DNA of 64,000 bases, taken from positions 124,001 to 188,000 of the forward strand of contig NZ_JABBYO010000012.1 of NCBI RefSeq assembly GCF_012958305.1, given 5' to 3'. Position numbers and translations under genes: made by a program. Each line of letters begins with the position of its first letter. Within the stretch, counting starts at the first letter, position 1. The notes beneath the pieces were generated by a model. The model did not search any database. It was given only the letters and a program-made list of their open reading frames with translations, and was not told the origin of the DNA. This stretch comes from Tautonia rosea. GTDB lineage: Bacteria; Planctomycetota; Planctomycetia; Isosphaerales; Isosphaeraceae. This document shows, one piece after another, positions 1-7,234 of the stretch.

Positions 1-1187
1 CCGGCCGGGTGCTCGCTCCTCGCACCGAATCCCCCCGATGGCAACGATGGCTGTTGATGCCCCCCGCTCGAATCGAGCGGAGGACGATGGGAGTGATCGG
101 CGTGATCGGGGCCTGGAATTATCCGATCCTGCTGAATGCGCCAGTGATTGCTCATGCGATCGCCGCGGGCAACGCGGTGGTCTGGAAACCGTCCGAACTG
201 TCGAGCCTTTGCGGGACCTTGCTTCAGGAAACGATCGACGCCGCCAAATTGCCTGAGGGGCTGGTCACAATCGTCCAGGGAGGCCCGGAGATCGGATCGG
301 CACTCGTCAATGCGAATGTGGCAAAGCTCATCTTCACCGGTGGGCTTCAGAATGGCCGGCGCGTGCTGGAGGCGCTGGGTTCGAACGGAATTCCAGGTGT
401 TGTGGAGCTTTCCGGGTTCGATGCGGCGGTCGTCTTGCCCGACGCTCCCGAAGGTCGAACCATGGCCGCCTTGCGGTGGTCGAGCTTCCTTGGTGCCGGT
501 CAGGCGTGCATGTCGGTCAAGCGGGTCTTCCTGGTCGATCGCCCGGCCGAAGCCTGGGCCGAGACGTTCGCCGGTCTGGCCGATGCGCTTCGGATCGGCG
601 ACCCGAAGCAACCCGATGTGGACCTTGGACCCTTGATCTCTGATCGGGCTCGTGACGCCGTGCACGATCAGGTCCGAGCAGCCCTTGCCGCCGGTGCTCG
701 CGTGCTGGCGGGGGGAGGGCCGGTCGAAGGGCCGGGGTCGTTCTACCGACCGACGGTGCTGCTGGCCCATCGAGGAGACGAGGCCCCGGAACGGGCCCTC
801 GAAGGGATCTTCGGTCCGGTCGTGATCGTTCGGGAGGTGGCGAATGATCGCGAGGCTATCGAGGCAGTCAACGCCAGTCGATTCGGCCTCTCGGCCAGCG
901 TTTGGGGACGCAATCGCCGGAGGGCGAGGACCCTGGCCGATCAGCTCGACGTGGGAGTCGTCGGCATCAACGAGGCGACCACCTTTTTCGCCCATGCCTC
1001 GGCCCCGGCCGGAGGGGTAAAGGCGAGCGGCTTCGGTCGGGTCCACGGCGCGGAGGGATTGATCGAGATGACCTCCCCCCGCACCGTCGTGGCTCGCTCG
1101 ATCAATGCGCCCCGGCCCCAGGTCTTCCCCTATTCGAACCGCCTGGAACGCGTTCTGAGGTTGTATCGACGTATCGTTCATCGCTGA
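1..1187 (+). CDS. Aldehyde dehydrogenase family protein (5' truncated by window edge)
   Basis: NAD(P)-dependent oxidation of an aldehyde to a carboxylate is the family role; the substrate cannot be read from the sequence. The frame is open to the left edge, so the true start lies outside. About 390 residues are present against roughly 450-500 for the family. Visible landmarks are the Rossmann-side segment GVIGAWNYPILL, the substrate-lysine region VVWKPSE, the general-base glutamate in VELSGFD (usually ELGGK), and the nucleophilic cysteine in GAGQACMSVKR. The C-terminal half runs through IFGPVV and a conserved GGVKASGFGR segment. The glutamate-region variant resembles long-chain or class 3 type ALDHs that act on membrane or fatty aldehydes, but that is inference. 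Family assignment is firm. Confidence 0.9.
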   Translation, partial: GRVLAPRTESPRWQRWLLMPPARIERRTMGVIGVIGAWNYPILLNAPVIAHAIAAGNAVVWKPSELSSLCGTLLQETIDAAKLPEGLVTIVQGGPEIGSALVNANVAKLIFTGGLQNGRRVLEALGSNGIPGVVELSGFDAAVVLPDAPEGRTMAALRWSSFLGAGQACMSVKRVFLVDRPAEAWAETFAGLADALRIGDPKQPDVDLGPLISDRARDAVHDQVRAALAAGARVLAGGGPVEGPGSFYRPTVLLAHRGDEAPERALEGIFGPVVIVREVANDREAIEAVNASRFGLSASVWGRNRRRARTLADQLDVGVVGINEATTFFAHASAPAGGVKASGFGRVHGAEGLIEMTSPRTVVARSINAPRPQVFPYSNRLERVLRLYRRIVHR

Positions 1188-1254
1188 ATCGTTGGGTCAT
1201 GGTGTCTTCAACTCATATGACTGTCTGATTCGTTGATCCATGTGAAGCCGGTGC

Positions 1255-1866
1255 TCACGATTCGATGCCGTGTTCCTTGAGAAATGCTCGGAGAGGTTCG
1301 ACTCCGGTGTACAGGACCGCCTGGAATCCTGCGGCGAGGGCCGCCTCGACGTTCAAGGGCCGATCGTCGATAAACAGGGCTCGCGTCTTCGAGCACCCTG
1401 CGATTCCCAGAGCCGCCGAGTAGATCGCATCGTCCGGCTTGGCCAGGCCGAGATAACACGAGGTGAGAAACCCTCGGAACACCTCGTGGAGCCGGAACGT
1501 GCGGACGCGGTACTCATGCAGCTCTCGCGATTCGTTGTTCAGAGTGAACAGGTGGCACGAATCGCGTTTTGCCAGGTTCCGGACCCATTCGAGGGCATCT
1601 TCGATGGGTTGAGATTGGCTGTACATGAACTCCTGGAATTCGTCGATGGTGAAGGCTCGGGGGCGGTAAAAGACGGTTCGACGCAGGTAGGTGTCCAGGG
1701 TGATCCGGCCTGTCTCAATGGCGGTCTTCGACATCTCGTGACGAGTCTGAAACTCCTGGTAGTCGATGCCAAACTGCTGGGCGGCAAGCTTGCGGCTAGC
1801 GGTGTCAAAACCGTTCGTCAACAAGACGCCGCCGACATCGAAAAAGAGCGTGGGTTTATCGTGCAT
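1255..1866 (-). CDS. HAD-family hydrolase
   Basis: Haloacid dehalogenase superfamily hydrolase, probably a small-molecule phosphatase or dehalogenase in the cytoplasm. From the chosen start it has 203 residues. Motif I is FFDVGGVLL with nucleophile Asp10; the second motif-I Asp is replaced by Gly, as in some subfamily IA members such as the YihX-like group. Motif II is in LFTLNN, motif III Lys is in LGLAKPDDAIY, and motif IV is FIDDRPLNV. An in-frame ATG 12 codons upstream (position 1902) lacks a ribosome binding site, whereas AGGA lies about 8 nt before the ATG at 1866, so the shorter form is preferred. It converges with the aldehyde dehydrogenase gene. Confidence 0.85.
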   Translation of the reverse strand: MHDKPTLFFDVGGVLLTNGFDTASRKLAAQQFGIDYQEFQTRHEMSKTAIETGRITLDTYLRRTVFYRPRAFTIDEFQEFMYSQSQPIEDALEWVRNLAKRDSCHLFTLNNESRELHEYRVRTFRLHEVFRGFLTSCYLGLAKPDDAIYSAALGIAGCSKTRALFIDDRPLNVEAALAAGFQAVLYTGVEPLRAFLKEHGIES

Positions 1867-2032
1867 GGGAACATCCTGAAACGGGTCGCGACCCTCAACC
1901 ATCGGTCGCGCGGTGTGCCTGTCGATCGGGTTGCGGGGAGGGTGGGGAGTCGCATACCACCCTCTGGTCCGACGAGGTGAGAGCGATTCAGGGATTGGAC
2001 CAAGTCCATCAAGCAGCGAGGTTCAGACAGAC

Positions 2033-2863
2033 TCACTCATCGAGATAGACTTCGTCTTCGAGCCCTTTGAGGTAAGCGAGGGCTTCCTCAACGGTTGGAA
2101 CCGGGGCGCCGGGCACGCGACCGTCGCGGTCGAGTCGCCCGAGCAGGAGCAGATCTTCGAGGGCCTGTTCGTCGGCCTCGATGCCGGGGACGCGGCGGGC
2201 TCGGCCACCGGGAGCGGCGTCGATGGCGGCTCGGGCCTCGCGGTGGTGGGCGATTAGCCAACGGGTTCGATCGGGGATCGCCCCGTCGAGCGCTTCCAGG
2301 CCGGCGGCGACGTGATCGCTCAGGTCGATCGCCTTCCCGACATCGTGGAGCAAGGCGGCGAGCAGGAATTCTTCGTCGAACGGACGCTCGGCGCGGGCCA
2401 GATCGAAGACCTGAAGGCTGTGGTAGAGGGCGTCTCCCTCGGGATGGGAACGGGCACTTTGTTTGACCATTTCCAGCGGATCGAGCCTCAGCTTGTAGAG
2501 GGCGAAGCGATCGAGATGATCGGCGAGGCGGGGAGGCTCGGCGTCGGGTTCCGGTTCGGGGACGAAGGCCGATGCGCCGGCGGCCTCGGCCTCGGCCCGA
2601 TCTCGGGCCAGGGTCACGACGGCCTCGCGGACTTCATGATCCGTCGGCAGATCGCCGGGCCGGATCCGCCGTCCGAGCACGGCAGCAGCCTGGCGCTTGG
2701 CGGTCGAGTAGTCTGACTCGCTCGCCTGACCGAGCGGTCCGGAACCGGCTTCGGGGGCGATCTTGGGATAGAGCCGCCGGGCGGCTTCCTGGGCGATTTG
2801 CAGACGGAGCCGGTCGTCGGCCCGGGGAGCTTGCTGACGTCGCTTGTACTTGTCCGGTCGCAT
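2033..2863 (-). CDS. HD-domain protein
   Basis: A 276-residue soluble protein carrying an HD-type metal-dependent phosphohydrolase fold in its C-terminal half. The pattern is a histidine in DALYHSLQVF (about residue 148), the HD pair in LLHDVGKA (about 173), a further His pair in LIAHHRE and a terminal acidic residue near LGRLDRDGR. The N-terminal 110 residues are charged and proline-rich with no recognised domain. Substrate is unknown; HD proteins act on nucleotides, cyclic nucleotides or RNA ends. It lies 166 nt upstream of the HAD hydrolase on the same strand. The HD assignment is good, the specific role unknown. Confidence 0.75.
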   Translation of the reverse strand: MRPDKYKRRQQAPRADDRLRLQIAQEAARRLYPKIAPEAGSGPLGQASESDYSTAKRQAAAVLGRRIRPGDLPTDHEVREAVVTLARDRAEAEAAGASAFVPEPEPDAEPPRLADHLDRFALYKLRLDPLEMVKQSARSHPEGDALYHSLQVFDLARAERPFDEEFLLAALLHDVGKAIDLSDHVAAGLEALDGAIPDRTRWLIAHHREARAAIDAAPGGRARRVPGIEADEQALEDLLLLGRLDRDGRVPGAPVPTVEEALAYLKGLEDEVYLDE

Positions 2864-2992
2864 GATGGGATCTCAGCGTTGGCGGGCATCTGGAGGCCGG
2901 GTCGGGCTCGTCCCGAACAACGCACTCATTATTGTAAGGCCTGGATTGTGAGACGAGGAAGCCTTTCGAGTCTCGGCCCAAGGACGGAGGGC

Positions 2993-3004
2993 GGTTCGTT
3001 TCGG
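2993..3004. repeat. Solitary copy of the GGTTCGTTTCGG motif
   Basis: This 12-nt string lies in the 150-nt gap between two minus-strand genes and matches the core of the 33-nt-period array at 5746-5877. It is a single copy, so it could be chance, but the gap contains no gene. Confidence 0.3.
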
Positions 3005-3013
3005 CTCGGCGGG

Positions 3014-3619
3014 TTATCTCTGACCGCAAACGGCGTCTGTGGTTGTTCGTTCGACGCCCAGGCGGTCGAACTCGGCCAGGACGGTTTCCGAGGCCGACGG
3101 ATCAACAGCCTCGATGGCGTCGGTTACGATGGCGACCCGATAGCCGCGGTCTCGAAGTCCCCGCACTGCGCAGGCGACGCAATAGTCGGTCGCCACCCCG
3201 TAGACCACGAAGGTTGGTTCGTTCCGACCGTACCAGGAGATGACGCGATCGGCCTCGGGGTGTGAAAAAAGGTCATACCTGCGCTTCTGAATGGTCAAAT
3301 GCTCAGGAACCGATTGGGGCGGCTGGAAAGGATCATCGGGGCCGAGAACCAAGCTTGCTGGCCATTGGGTTTCCTCGATTCGGTCGGCCCCCGGAGTCCC
3401 GACGAAGCAGTGAGCGGGAAACGGTTCGGGGTCGGGCTCGTCCGGTTCGTGAGCGCACGCGGTGGCAATCACGGGAATGCCTTCGGCTCGGGCGAATGCG
3501 GTGAGGCGGGCCAGGTTGGGACGGATCGCCTCGGCTCCTTCGATAAAGAGGGAACCATCGGGATCGAGAAAGTCGCGCTGGGTGTCCACATCGACGAAAA
3601 CACGAGCGAGCGGAGGCAT
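3014..3619 (-). CDS. Isochorismatase / nicotinamidase-family cysteine hydrolase
   Basis: A 201-residue cytoplasmic amidohydrolase of the isochorismatase-like fold, hydrolysing a small amide or enol ether; nicotinamidase activity is plausible. The catalytic triad is visible: Asp12 in VDVDTQRDF, Lys112 in IQKRRYDLF and Cys147 in GVATDYCVAC, which also holds the usual cis-peptide Val-Ala context. A metal-site candidate follows the TACAH segment. The ATG at 3619 is preceded by a G-rich stretch and fits the family N-terminus. A far longer frame runs upstream on this strand but overlaps the DUF1501 gene and is not coding. It is divergent from that gene, sharing a 189-nt intergenic region. Confidence 0.88.
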   Translation of the reverse strand: MPPLARVFVDVDTQRDFLDPDGSLFIEGAEAIRPNLARLTAFARAEGIPVIATACAHEPDEPDPEPFPAHCFVGTPGADRIEETQWPASLVLGPDDPFQPPQSVPEHLTIQKRRYDLFSHPEADRVISWYGRNEPTFVVYGVATDYCVACAVRGLRDRGYRVAIVTDAIEAVDPSASETVLAEFDRLGVERTTTDAVCGQR

Positions 3620-3688
3620 TGGTGAGTCCCCCCGAACTGCCTTGTCGAGATCGGGCGGAGTCGCACGAGATCGGAGACAGAAGGGATC

Positions 3689-3717
3689 TTGGATCAGAAC
3701 GAAAAGGCCGATACGAT
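3689..3717 (+). promoter_or_regulatory. Candidate sigma70-type promoter upstream of the DUF1501 gene
   Basis: TTGGAT (3689-3694) and TACGAT (3712-3717) are separated by exactly 17 nt and lie 92 nt before the DUF1501 start. Each hexamer matches the consensus at four of six positions. This is a pattern match only; planctomycete promoters are poorly defined. Confidence 0.3.
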
Positions 3718-3808
3718 GGTGAAGATACAAAATGCAGAGGGCGTCGTCGATTCTCGGCCATAACTCGCCTTCGTCTCGACGTCGTTTCCCGTCAAAGGGC
3801 GATCGCCC

Positions 3809-5188
3809 ATGATGCGGATGATTCCAGGACAATTTCGAACGTGCTCGCGTCGTGAACTGCTGCGAGCCGGGTCGCTTTCGTGGCTGGGCCTGGGCCTCTC
3901 GGGAGTGCTCCGGGGTCAGGCGCAGGGTTCGGGATCGACGACGTCTCGACCGATCCGAGGGGTGATTCTCGCGTTTTGCCCCGGTGGCCCGAGCCACCTG
4001 GAGACGTTCGACCCGAAGCCCGACGCACCGCTCGAAATCCGGGGCGAGTTCGACACGATCGCCACGGCGATTCCCGGGGTCCGGTTCGGCGAGCACCTGC
4101 CTAGGCTCGCTCGGGCGGTGGAGCGGATGACTCTGGTCCGGTCGATGCGGACGACCAGTCCGGTGCATGAACTGGCCGTGCATCGGCTGCTCGGCGGGGT
4201 GGACGAGGTTCCTCCGGGGACAGGAGTGGCGGCATCTCGGAAGGATCAGCCCCACCTGGGGGCCGTGCTTGCGGCGACCCAGGCGGCTCCGCAGGGCGTG
4301 CCGCATGCGGTGATCCTGCCGACGAACCTGACGTTCGAAGGTGCGGTCTTCCCTGGTCAGAACGCCGGCTTTCTTGGCCCGAGGTTCGACCCGTGGCACA
4401 TCCTTGGCGATCCGACCGAGGCCGGGTTCGGTCCCGAGGCTTTGGAACTTCCCGAGGGCCTCTCGATCGATCGCCTCAATCGGCGCCGATCGCTGCTGAA
4501 GACGGTGGACGAGGCTCGCCAAGGATTGGATCGACTGGCAAACTCGACACCAATGGACGAGTTCCGCCGCCAGGCGATCGCCATCGTCACCTCGCGGACC
4601 TGCCGCGAAGCATTCGACCTGGAACGTGAAGACCCTCGTGCCCGCGACCGATACGGCCGGACCCTGATGGGTCAGGGGTTGCTGCTCGGCCGTCGCCTGG
4701 TCGAGGCCGGGGTGCCGCTCGTGCAGGTGAACCTGGGAGAGTCGAACGTCTGGGATACGCATGAGAAGAATTTTGAACGTCATCGCGACATCCTCTGCCC
4801 TCCGTTTGACCTTGCTGTCTCTGCCCTGGTCGAAGACCTGGATGCGAGGGGTCTGAGCGACGAGGTTCTGGTGATCGTGACCGGCGAGTTTGGCCGCACC
4901 CCCCGAATCGGCCAGCCGATCAAAGGGGGGGCTGGTGCTAAACCGGACGGTCGGGACCACTGGCCAAGCGTCTTCAGTTCGCTTGCATTCGGCGCGGGGG
5001 TCGGTCGGGGCCAGGTCCTCGGCGCGAGCGATCGGCTCGCCTCGTTCCCGACGACCGAATCGTTTACTCCAGCCGACCTTGGAGCGACAATCCTCGAGGC
5101 TCTCGGAATCGACCCGACGATCGAGATCCACGACCCCCTCGGCCGCCCCTTGCCGATCAACCGCGGTCGGCCGATCCCCTGGTCGTGA
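3809..5188 (+). CDS. DUF1501 domain-containing protein (Tat-exported)
   Basis: A 459-residue protein of the DUF1501 family, which is strongly expanded in planctomycetes and related to the alkaline phosphatase/sulfatase fold. The N-terminus has a twin-arginine signal (CSRRELLRAGS followed by a hydrophobic run), so export in folded form is likely. Family landmarks are LAFCPGGPSHLETFDPKP (as FCPGGPSHLETF), a metal-site-like NVWDTHEKN segment, and VTGEFGRTPR followed by GRDHWP. Biochemical function is unknown; members often sit beside DUF1549/DUF1553 cytochromes, but none is present here. Three ATGs occur in the first four codons, so the exact start could shift by one to three residues. Confidence 0.88.
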   Translation: MMRMIPGQFRTCSRRELLRAGSLSWLGLGLSGVLRGQAQGSGSTTSRPIRGVILAFCPGGPSHLETFDPKPDAPLEIRGEFDTIATAIPGVRFGEHLPRLARAVERMTLVRSMRTTSPVHELAVHRLLGGVDEVPPGTGVAASRKDQPHLGAVLAATQAAPQGVPHAVILPTNLTFEGAVFPGQNAGFLGPRFDPWHILGDPTEAGFGPEALELPEGLSIDRLNRRRSLLKTVDEARQGLDRLANSTPMDEFRRQAIAIVTSRTCREAFDLEREDPRARDRYGRTLMGQGLLLGRRLVEAGVPLVQVNLGESNVWDTHEKNFERHRDILCPPFDLAVSALVEDLDARGLSDEVLVIVTGEFGRTPRIGQPIKGGAGAKPDGRDHWPSVFSSLAFGAGVGRGQVLGASDRLASFPTTESFTPADLGATILEALGIDPTIEIHDPLGRPLPINRGRPIPWS

Positions 5189-5251
5189 TCGGCGGAGAGG
5201 GAAGGGAACACCAGGCCGTTTCGCATCTCGTTGCCGAGGTGGACCGGCAAC

Positions 5252-5287
5252 GCCACTGTCGCACGGTCGAGGCGGTGCGACAGTGGC
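5252..5287 (+). terminator. Perfect 13-bp hairpin downstream of DUF1501 gene (possible terminator)
   Basis: Arms 5252-5264 and 5275-5287 are perfectly complementary (GCCACTGTCGCAC / GTGCGACAGTGGC) with a 10-nt loop. It begins 64 nt after the DUF1501 stop. No T-run follows immediately, so intrinsic termination is uncertain; the same half-motif recurs in the inverted repeat at 5371-5544, which suggests a repeat family instead of a dedicated terminator. Confidence 0.4.
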
Positions 5288-5370
5288 CGGTGCGCCCATT
5301 GCTCGATGGTTATTTTGACGAAAACGTCTGTGGAATCACGGTTTGCGGAGTTCCTAATGGGTTCGCTCCG

Positions 5371-5544
5371 GGCACTGTCGCATCGACGGGGAGACCGAGT
5401 TGACAGTTTGGACAGTTCCTCGCCTATTTTTCGGCGCAGCCAACACCTGGGACTGCGAGCGGTTACGTCGAGACAACGCCGAAGTTCGGCGCCGAAAACT
5501 GTCAACCCGGACCCAGCGTGCAACAGCCCGAATGCGACAGTGCC
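5371..5544. repeat. Nested inverted-repeat block
   Basis: The outer arms GGCACTGTCGCAT (5371-5383) and ATGCGACAGTGCC (5532-5544) are a perfect 13-bp inverted repeat. Inside lie GTTGACAGTTT (5399-5409) and AAACTGTCAAC (5496-5506), a perfect 11-bp pair, and a central palindrome TTCGGCGCCGAA (5485-5496). The outer half-site TGCGACAGTG is shared with the hairpin at 5252-5287, giving four copies in 300 nt. No open frame explains it. It could fold as a long cruciform or structured RNA. Confidence 0.6.
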
Positions 5545-5745
5545 TTCGCTCCGTCGCGGTGCGCACCGGGGAATCGCGGGGAGCCAGCGATGGTCAACGG
5601 GCATGGAGGACGGTCGAGGAATGCCGAAGCCGGCGCGGGTCTGGAGCGGTCGGATGCATAGCTGGTCCTGGGGAGGTGCGCTGGGTCGTTGGGCAGTTGA
5701 ACGGATAGAACGCCTGTTCCGAAAAGAGGTTACGTAATTGAGCAC

Positions 5746-5877
5746 GGGTTCGTTTCGGTGCTGATCGTGCCTGGCAATGGCTTCGTCTCGTCGCGAGTCG
5801 GACGCGGGGATGGGTTCGTTTCGTTGGATCGCAGGCTCCACATGGGGTTCGTTTCGCAAGCGTCGCATCACGGGAGC
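5746..5877. repeat. 33-nt-period degenerate repeat array (four units)
   Basis: The 12-nt core GGGTTCGTTTCG occurs exactly at 5746, 5812 and 5845, and a two-mismatch version (GGCTTCGTCTCG) at 5779, so four cores sit at a strict 33-nt spacing. The 21 nt between cores are unrelated to each other. A related GGGTTCGCTCCG is at 5359-5370, out of phase. Spurious translations give short residue repeats every 11 positions in several frames on both strands, which argues for a DNA-level signal, not a protein repeat. Confidence 0.65.
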
Positions 5878-6380
5878 AACGCGGGGCCAAGGGTGGAGAC
5901 CGCTGGGAGAACGAACGCGGCTCGAGGTAGAGAGCGAGGTGAGCGATTCGGGCGTCGATGCGTGCACGGAGAGCGGGGATCGAGGATCGATCGAAGGGAG
6001 GGCGGGAGGAACGTGAGGCTCGTAGATCGGCACGATGAACTCAGCGTGAGAAGGGAACAGGAGGGGGCAAGCGATTCGCCCGACTCTTGAAATCATCAGG
6101 TCGAGAGCGAGGTTTAGTCACACAATCTGGACGATTGAGCGGAACAGGGAGGAAGATGACGGGAATGATGACCCAAAGGGAGGAAGGGGTGAGGCAGCTC
6201 GATCGAGTCGGGGCGTTGCGGAGGAGTTCGAGGTTCGATGCTGGCCGGTCGGCGGTACGACCGTTACAATAGGCGCGATCGGATCGGACTCCGGATGGAT
6301 AGGGGACGTTGGGCCGATGATCGGCGACACGATGGTCCCTTCTCGTCTACTGAGCCTTGCACCGACGGAGCGTGTCAATC

Positions 6381-6608
6381 ATGTCGAAGCTTCGCCTGCT
6401 CAAGACCGGCCACGGTGACCTCTGCCTCGCCGAATGGGATGTTGCTCAGCCCGACAGTATCAGCGATGCCGAGCGAGCCTTCGCAGAACACTTCACTCCC
6501 GGCCGTATGGCCTTCCGGCTCGATGGACCGGGCAAGACCACACCGATCCGGGAGTTTGACGCCTCGGCGCCGGAGATCCTGCTCGTGCCGGCGATCCAAG
6601 GGGGATGA
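6381..6608 (+). CDS. Small conserved-looking protein ending in a Gly-Gly tail
   Basis: A 75-residue protein starting MSKLRLLKTGHGD. The C-terminus reads EILLVPAIQGG, which resembles the exposed Gly-Gly tails of MoaD/ThiS-type sulfur carriers and bacterial ubiquitin-like proteins, where an acidic-hydrophobic stretch and a proline precede the terminal glycines. I did not recognise a defined family over the rest, and no E1-like, JAMM or sulfurtransferase gene lies nearby, so a carrier or modifier role is inference. Its TGA is followed directly by the GTG of the next gene, suggesting translational coupling. The ATG at 6381 is preferred over an upstream frame extension because it opens the conserved-looking segment. 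Confidence 0.65.
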   Translation: MSKLRLLKTGHGDLCLAEWDVAQPDSISDAERAFAEHFTPGRMAFRLDGPGKTTPIREFDASAPEILLVPAIQGG

Positions 6609-7118
6609 GTGATCGGCATTGAGGAAGGAGCCTTGAGCGAGGATCACCGCGTGACATCGCTTTTTACGAAGCTCAACCTCGGTCAGAACCGTGAGATCCT
6701 GGTGGACGGAGCCCCTCCGGGGTTCGAGCCGGAACTGGAGGCCCTCGACGGGGTGACGGTTCACCGGGAGCCGCGGGTGCAGGCGGCGATCCCGTTTGCG
6801 ATGGTCTTCGTCAAGACGTTGGAGGACGTGGAGGCAGCTACCGCCTGGCTGCCGAAGGCGTCGGGAGATGCGGTGGTCTGGTTCGCCTATCCGAAGGCCT
6901 CATCGAAGCGATTCCGCTGCGAATTCAATCGAGACACAGGCTGGTCGGCGCTGGGTGACGCTGGATTCGAGGCGGTCCGTCAGGTCTCGATTGATGCGGA
7001 CTGGTCGGCCCTTCGCTTCCGACGGGTCGAATTCATCAAGTCGCTGACCCGTGATCGTTCGAGGGCGATTAGCCCAGCCGGCAAGGACCGGGTTCAATCA
7101 AAAAAGGGTGACGAGTGA
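6609..7118 (+). CDS. DUF3052-like protein
   Basis: Up to 169 residues. The central part (LNLGQNREILVDGAPPGF, then VVWFAYPKASS, then VRQVSIDADWSALRFRR) matches the pattern I associate with DUF3052-type proteins, small soluble proteins of unknown function with a methyltransferase-like sheet. The start is uncertain. GTG 6609 abuts the previous stop; TTG 6633 has a GAGGA about 7 nt upstream; GTG 6651 also has one at about 8 nt and opens the conserved segment TSLFTKLNLG. The C-terminal 20 residues are basic and variable. It overlaps the following short frame by 4 nt, consistent with one operon running from 6381 to 8097. Confidence 0.65.
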   Translation: MIGIEEGALSEDHRVTSLFTKLNLGQNREILVDGAPPGFEPELEALDGVTVHREPRVQAAIPFAMVFVKTLEDVEAATAWLPKASGDAVVWFAYPKASSKRFRCEFNRDTGWSALGDAGFEAVRQVSIDADWSALRFRRVEFIKSLTRDRSRAISPAGKDRVQSKKGDE

Positions 7119-7234
7119 TCGGTAGCGGCATTGGGTGGCTCATCCTGATGAGTAAGGTTGCAACCCAGTTCGGCGAAGGCGTGACCGCGTTTCTCAGGAC
7201 TCAAATGGCCCGATTGTCGGTCGTCAAGTCATGA
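7115..7234 (+). CDS. Possible 39-residue ORF overlapping both neighbours
   Basis: GTG 7115 overlaps the stop of the DUF3052-like gene (GTGA) and its TGA at 7232-7234 overlaps the ATG of the next gene (ATGA). The product would be 39 residues beginning VIGSGIGWLILMSK, with one short hydrophobic stretch and a basic C-terminus. The double 4-nt overlap is the classic arrangement of coupled genes and would bridge the 112-nt gap. It may equally be a coincidence or only a coupling device. No homology is recognised. Confidence 0.3.
   Translation: MIGSGIGWLILMSKVATQFGEGVTAFLRTQMARLSVVKS

Larger units (their letters stand above)
5189..6380. other. Gene-free repeat-bearing region (about 1.2 kb)
   Basis: No frame here resembles a known protein; open frames on both strands give short, arginine-rich, unrelated translations typical of non-coding GC-rich DNA. 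The region holds three structured blocks annotated separately: a perfect hairpin just after the DUF1501 stop, a nested inverted-repeat block, and a degenerate array with a 33-nt period. A TACAAT hexamer at 6265-6270 might be a -10 element for the genes starting at 6381, but no good -35 is in register. Confidence 0.75.

Noticed and set aside
3620-5299. A 761-codon open frame on the minus strand continuing upstream of the isochorismatase gene
   Set aside because: It is the antisense shadow of the DUF1501 gene; only the part from ATG 3619 has family similarity and a plausible start.
5746-5877. Possible CRISPR array
   Set aside because: Only 12 nt are conserved per 33-nt period, copies are few and diverged, and there are no cas genes in the window.
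4780-6096. A 438-codon minus-strand frame with NEP-like repeats
   Set aside because: It covers the 33-nt DNA array and part of DUF1501 antisense; the residue repeat follows from the DNA period and appears in several frames.
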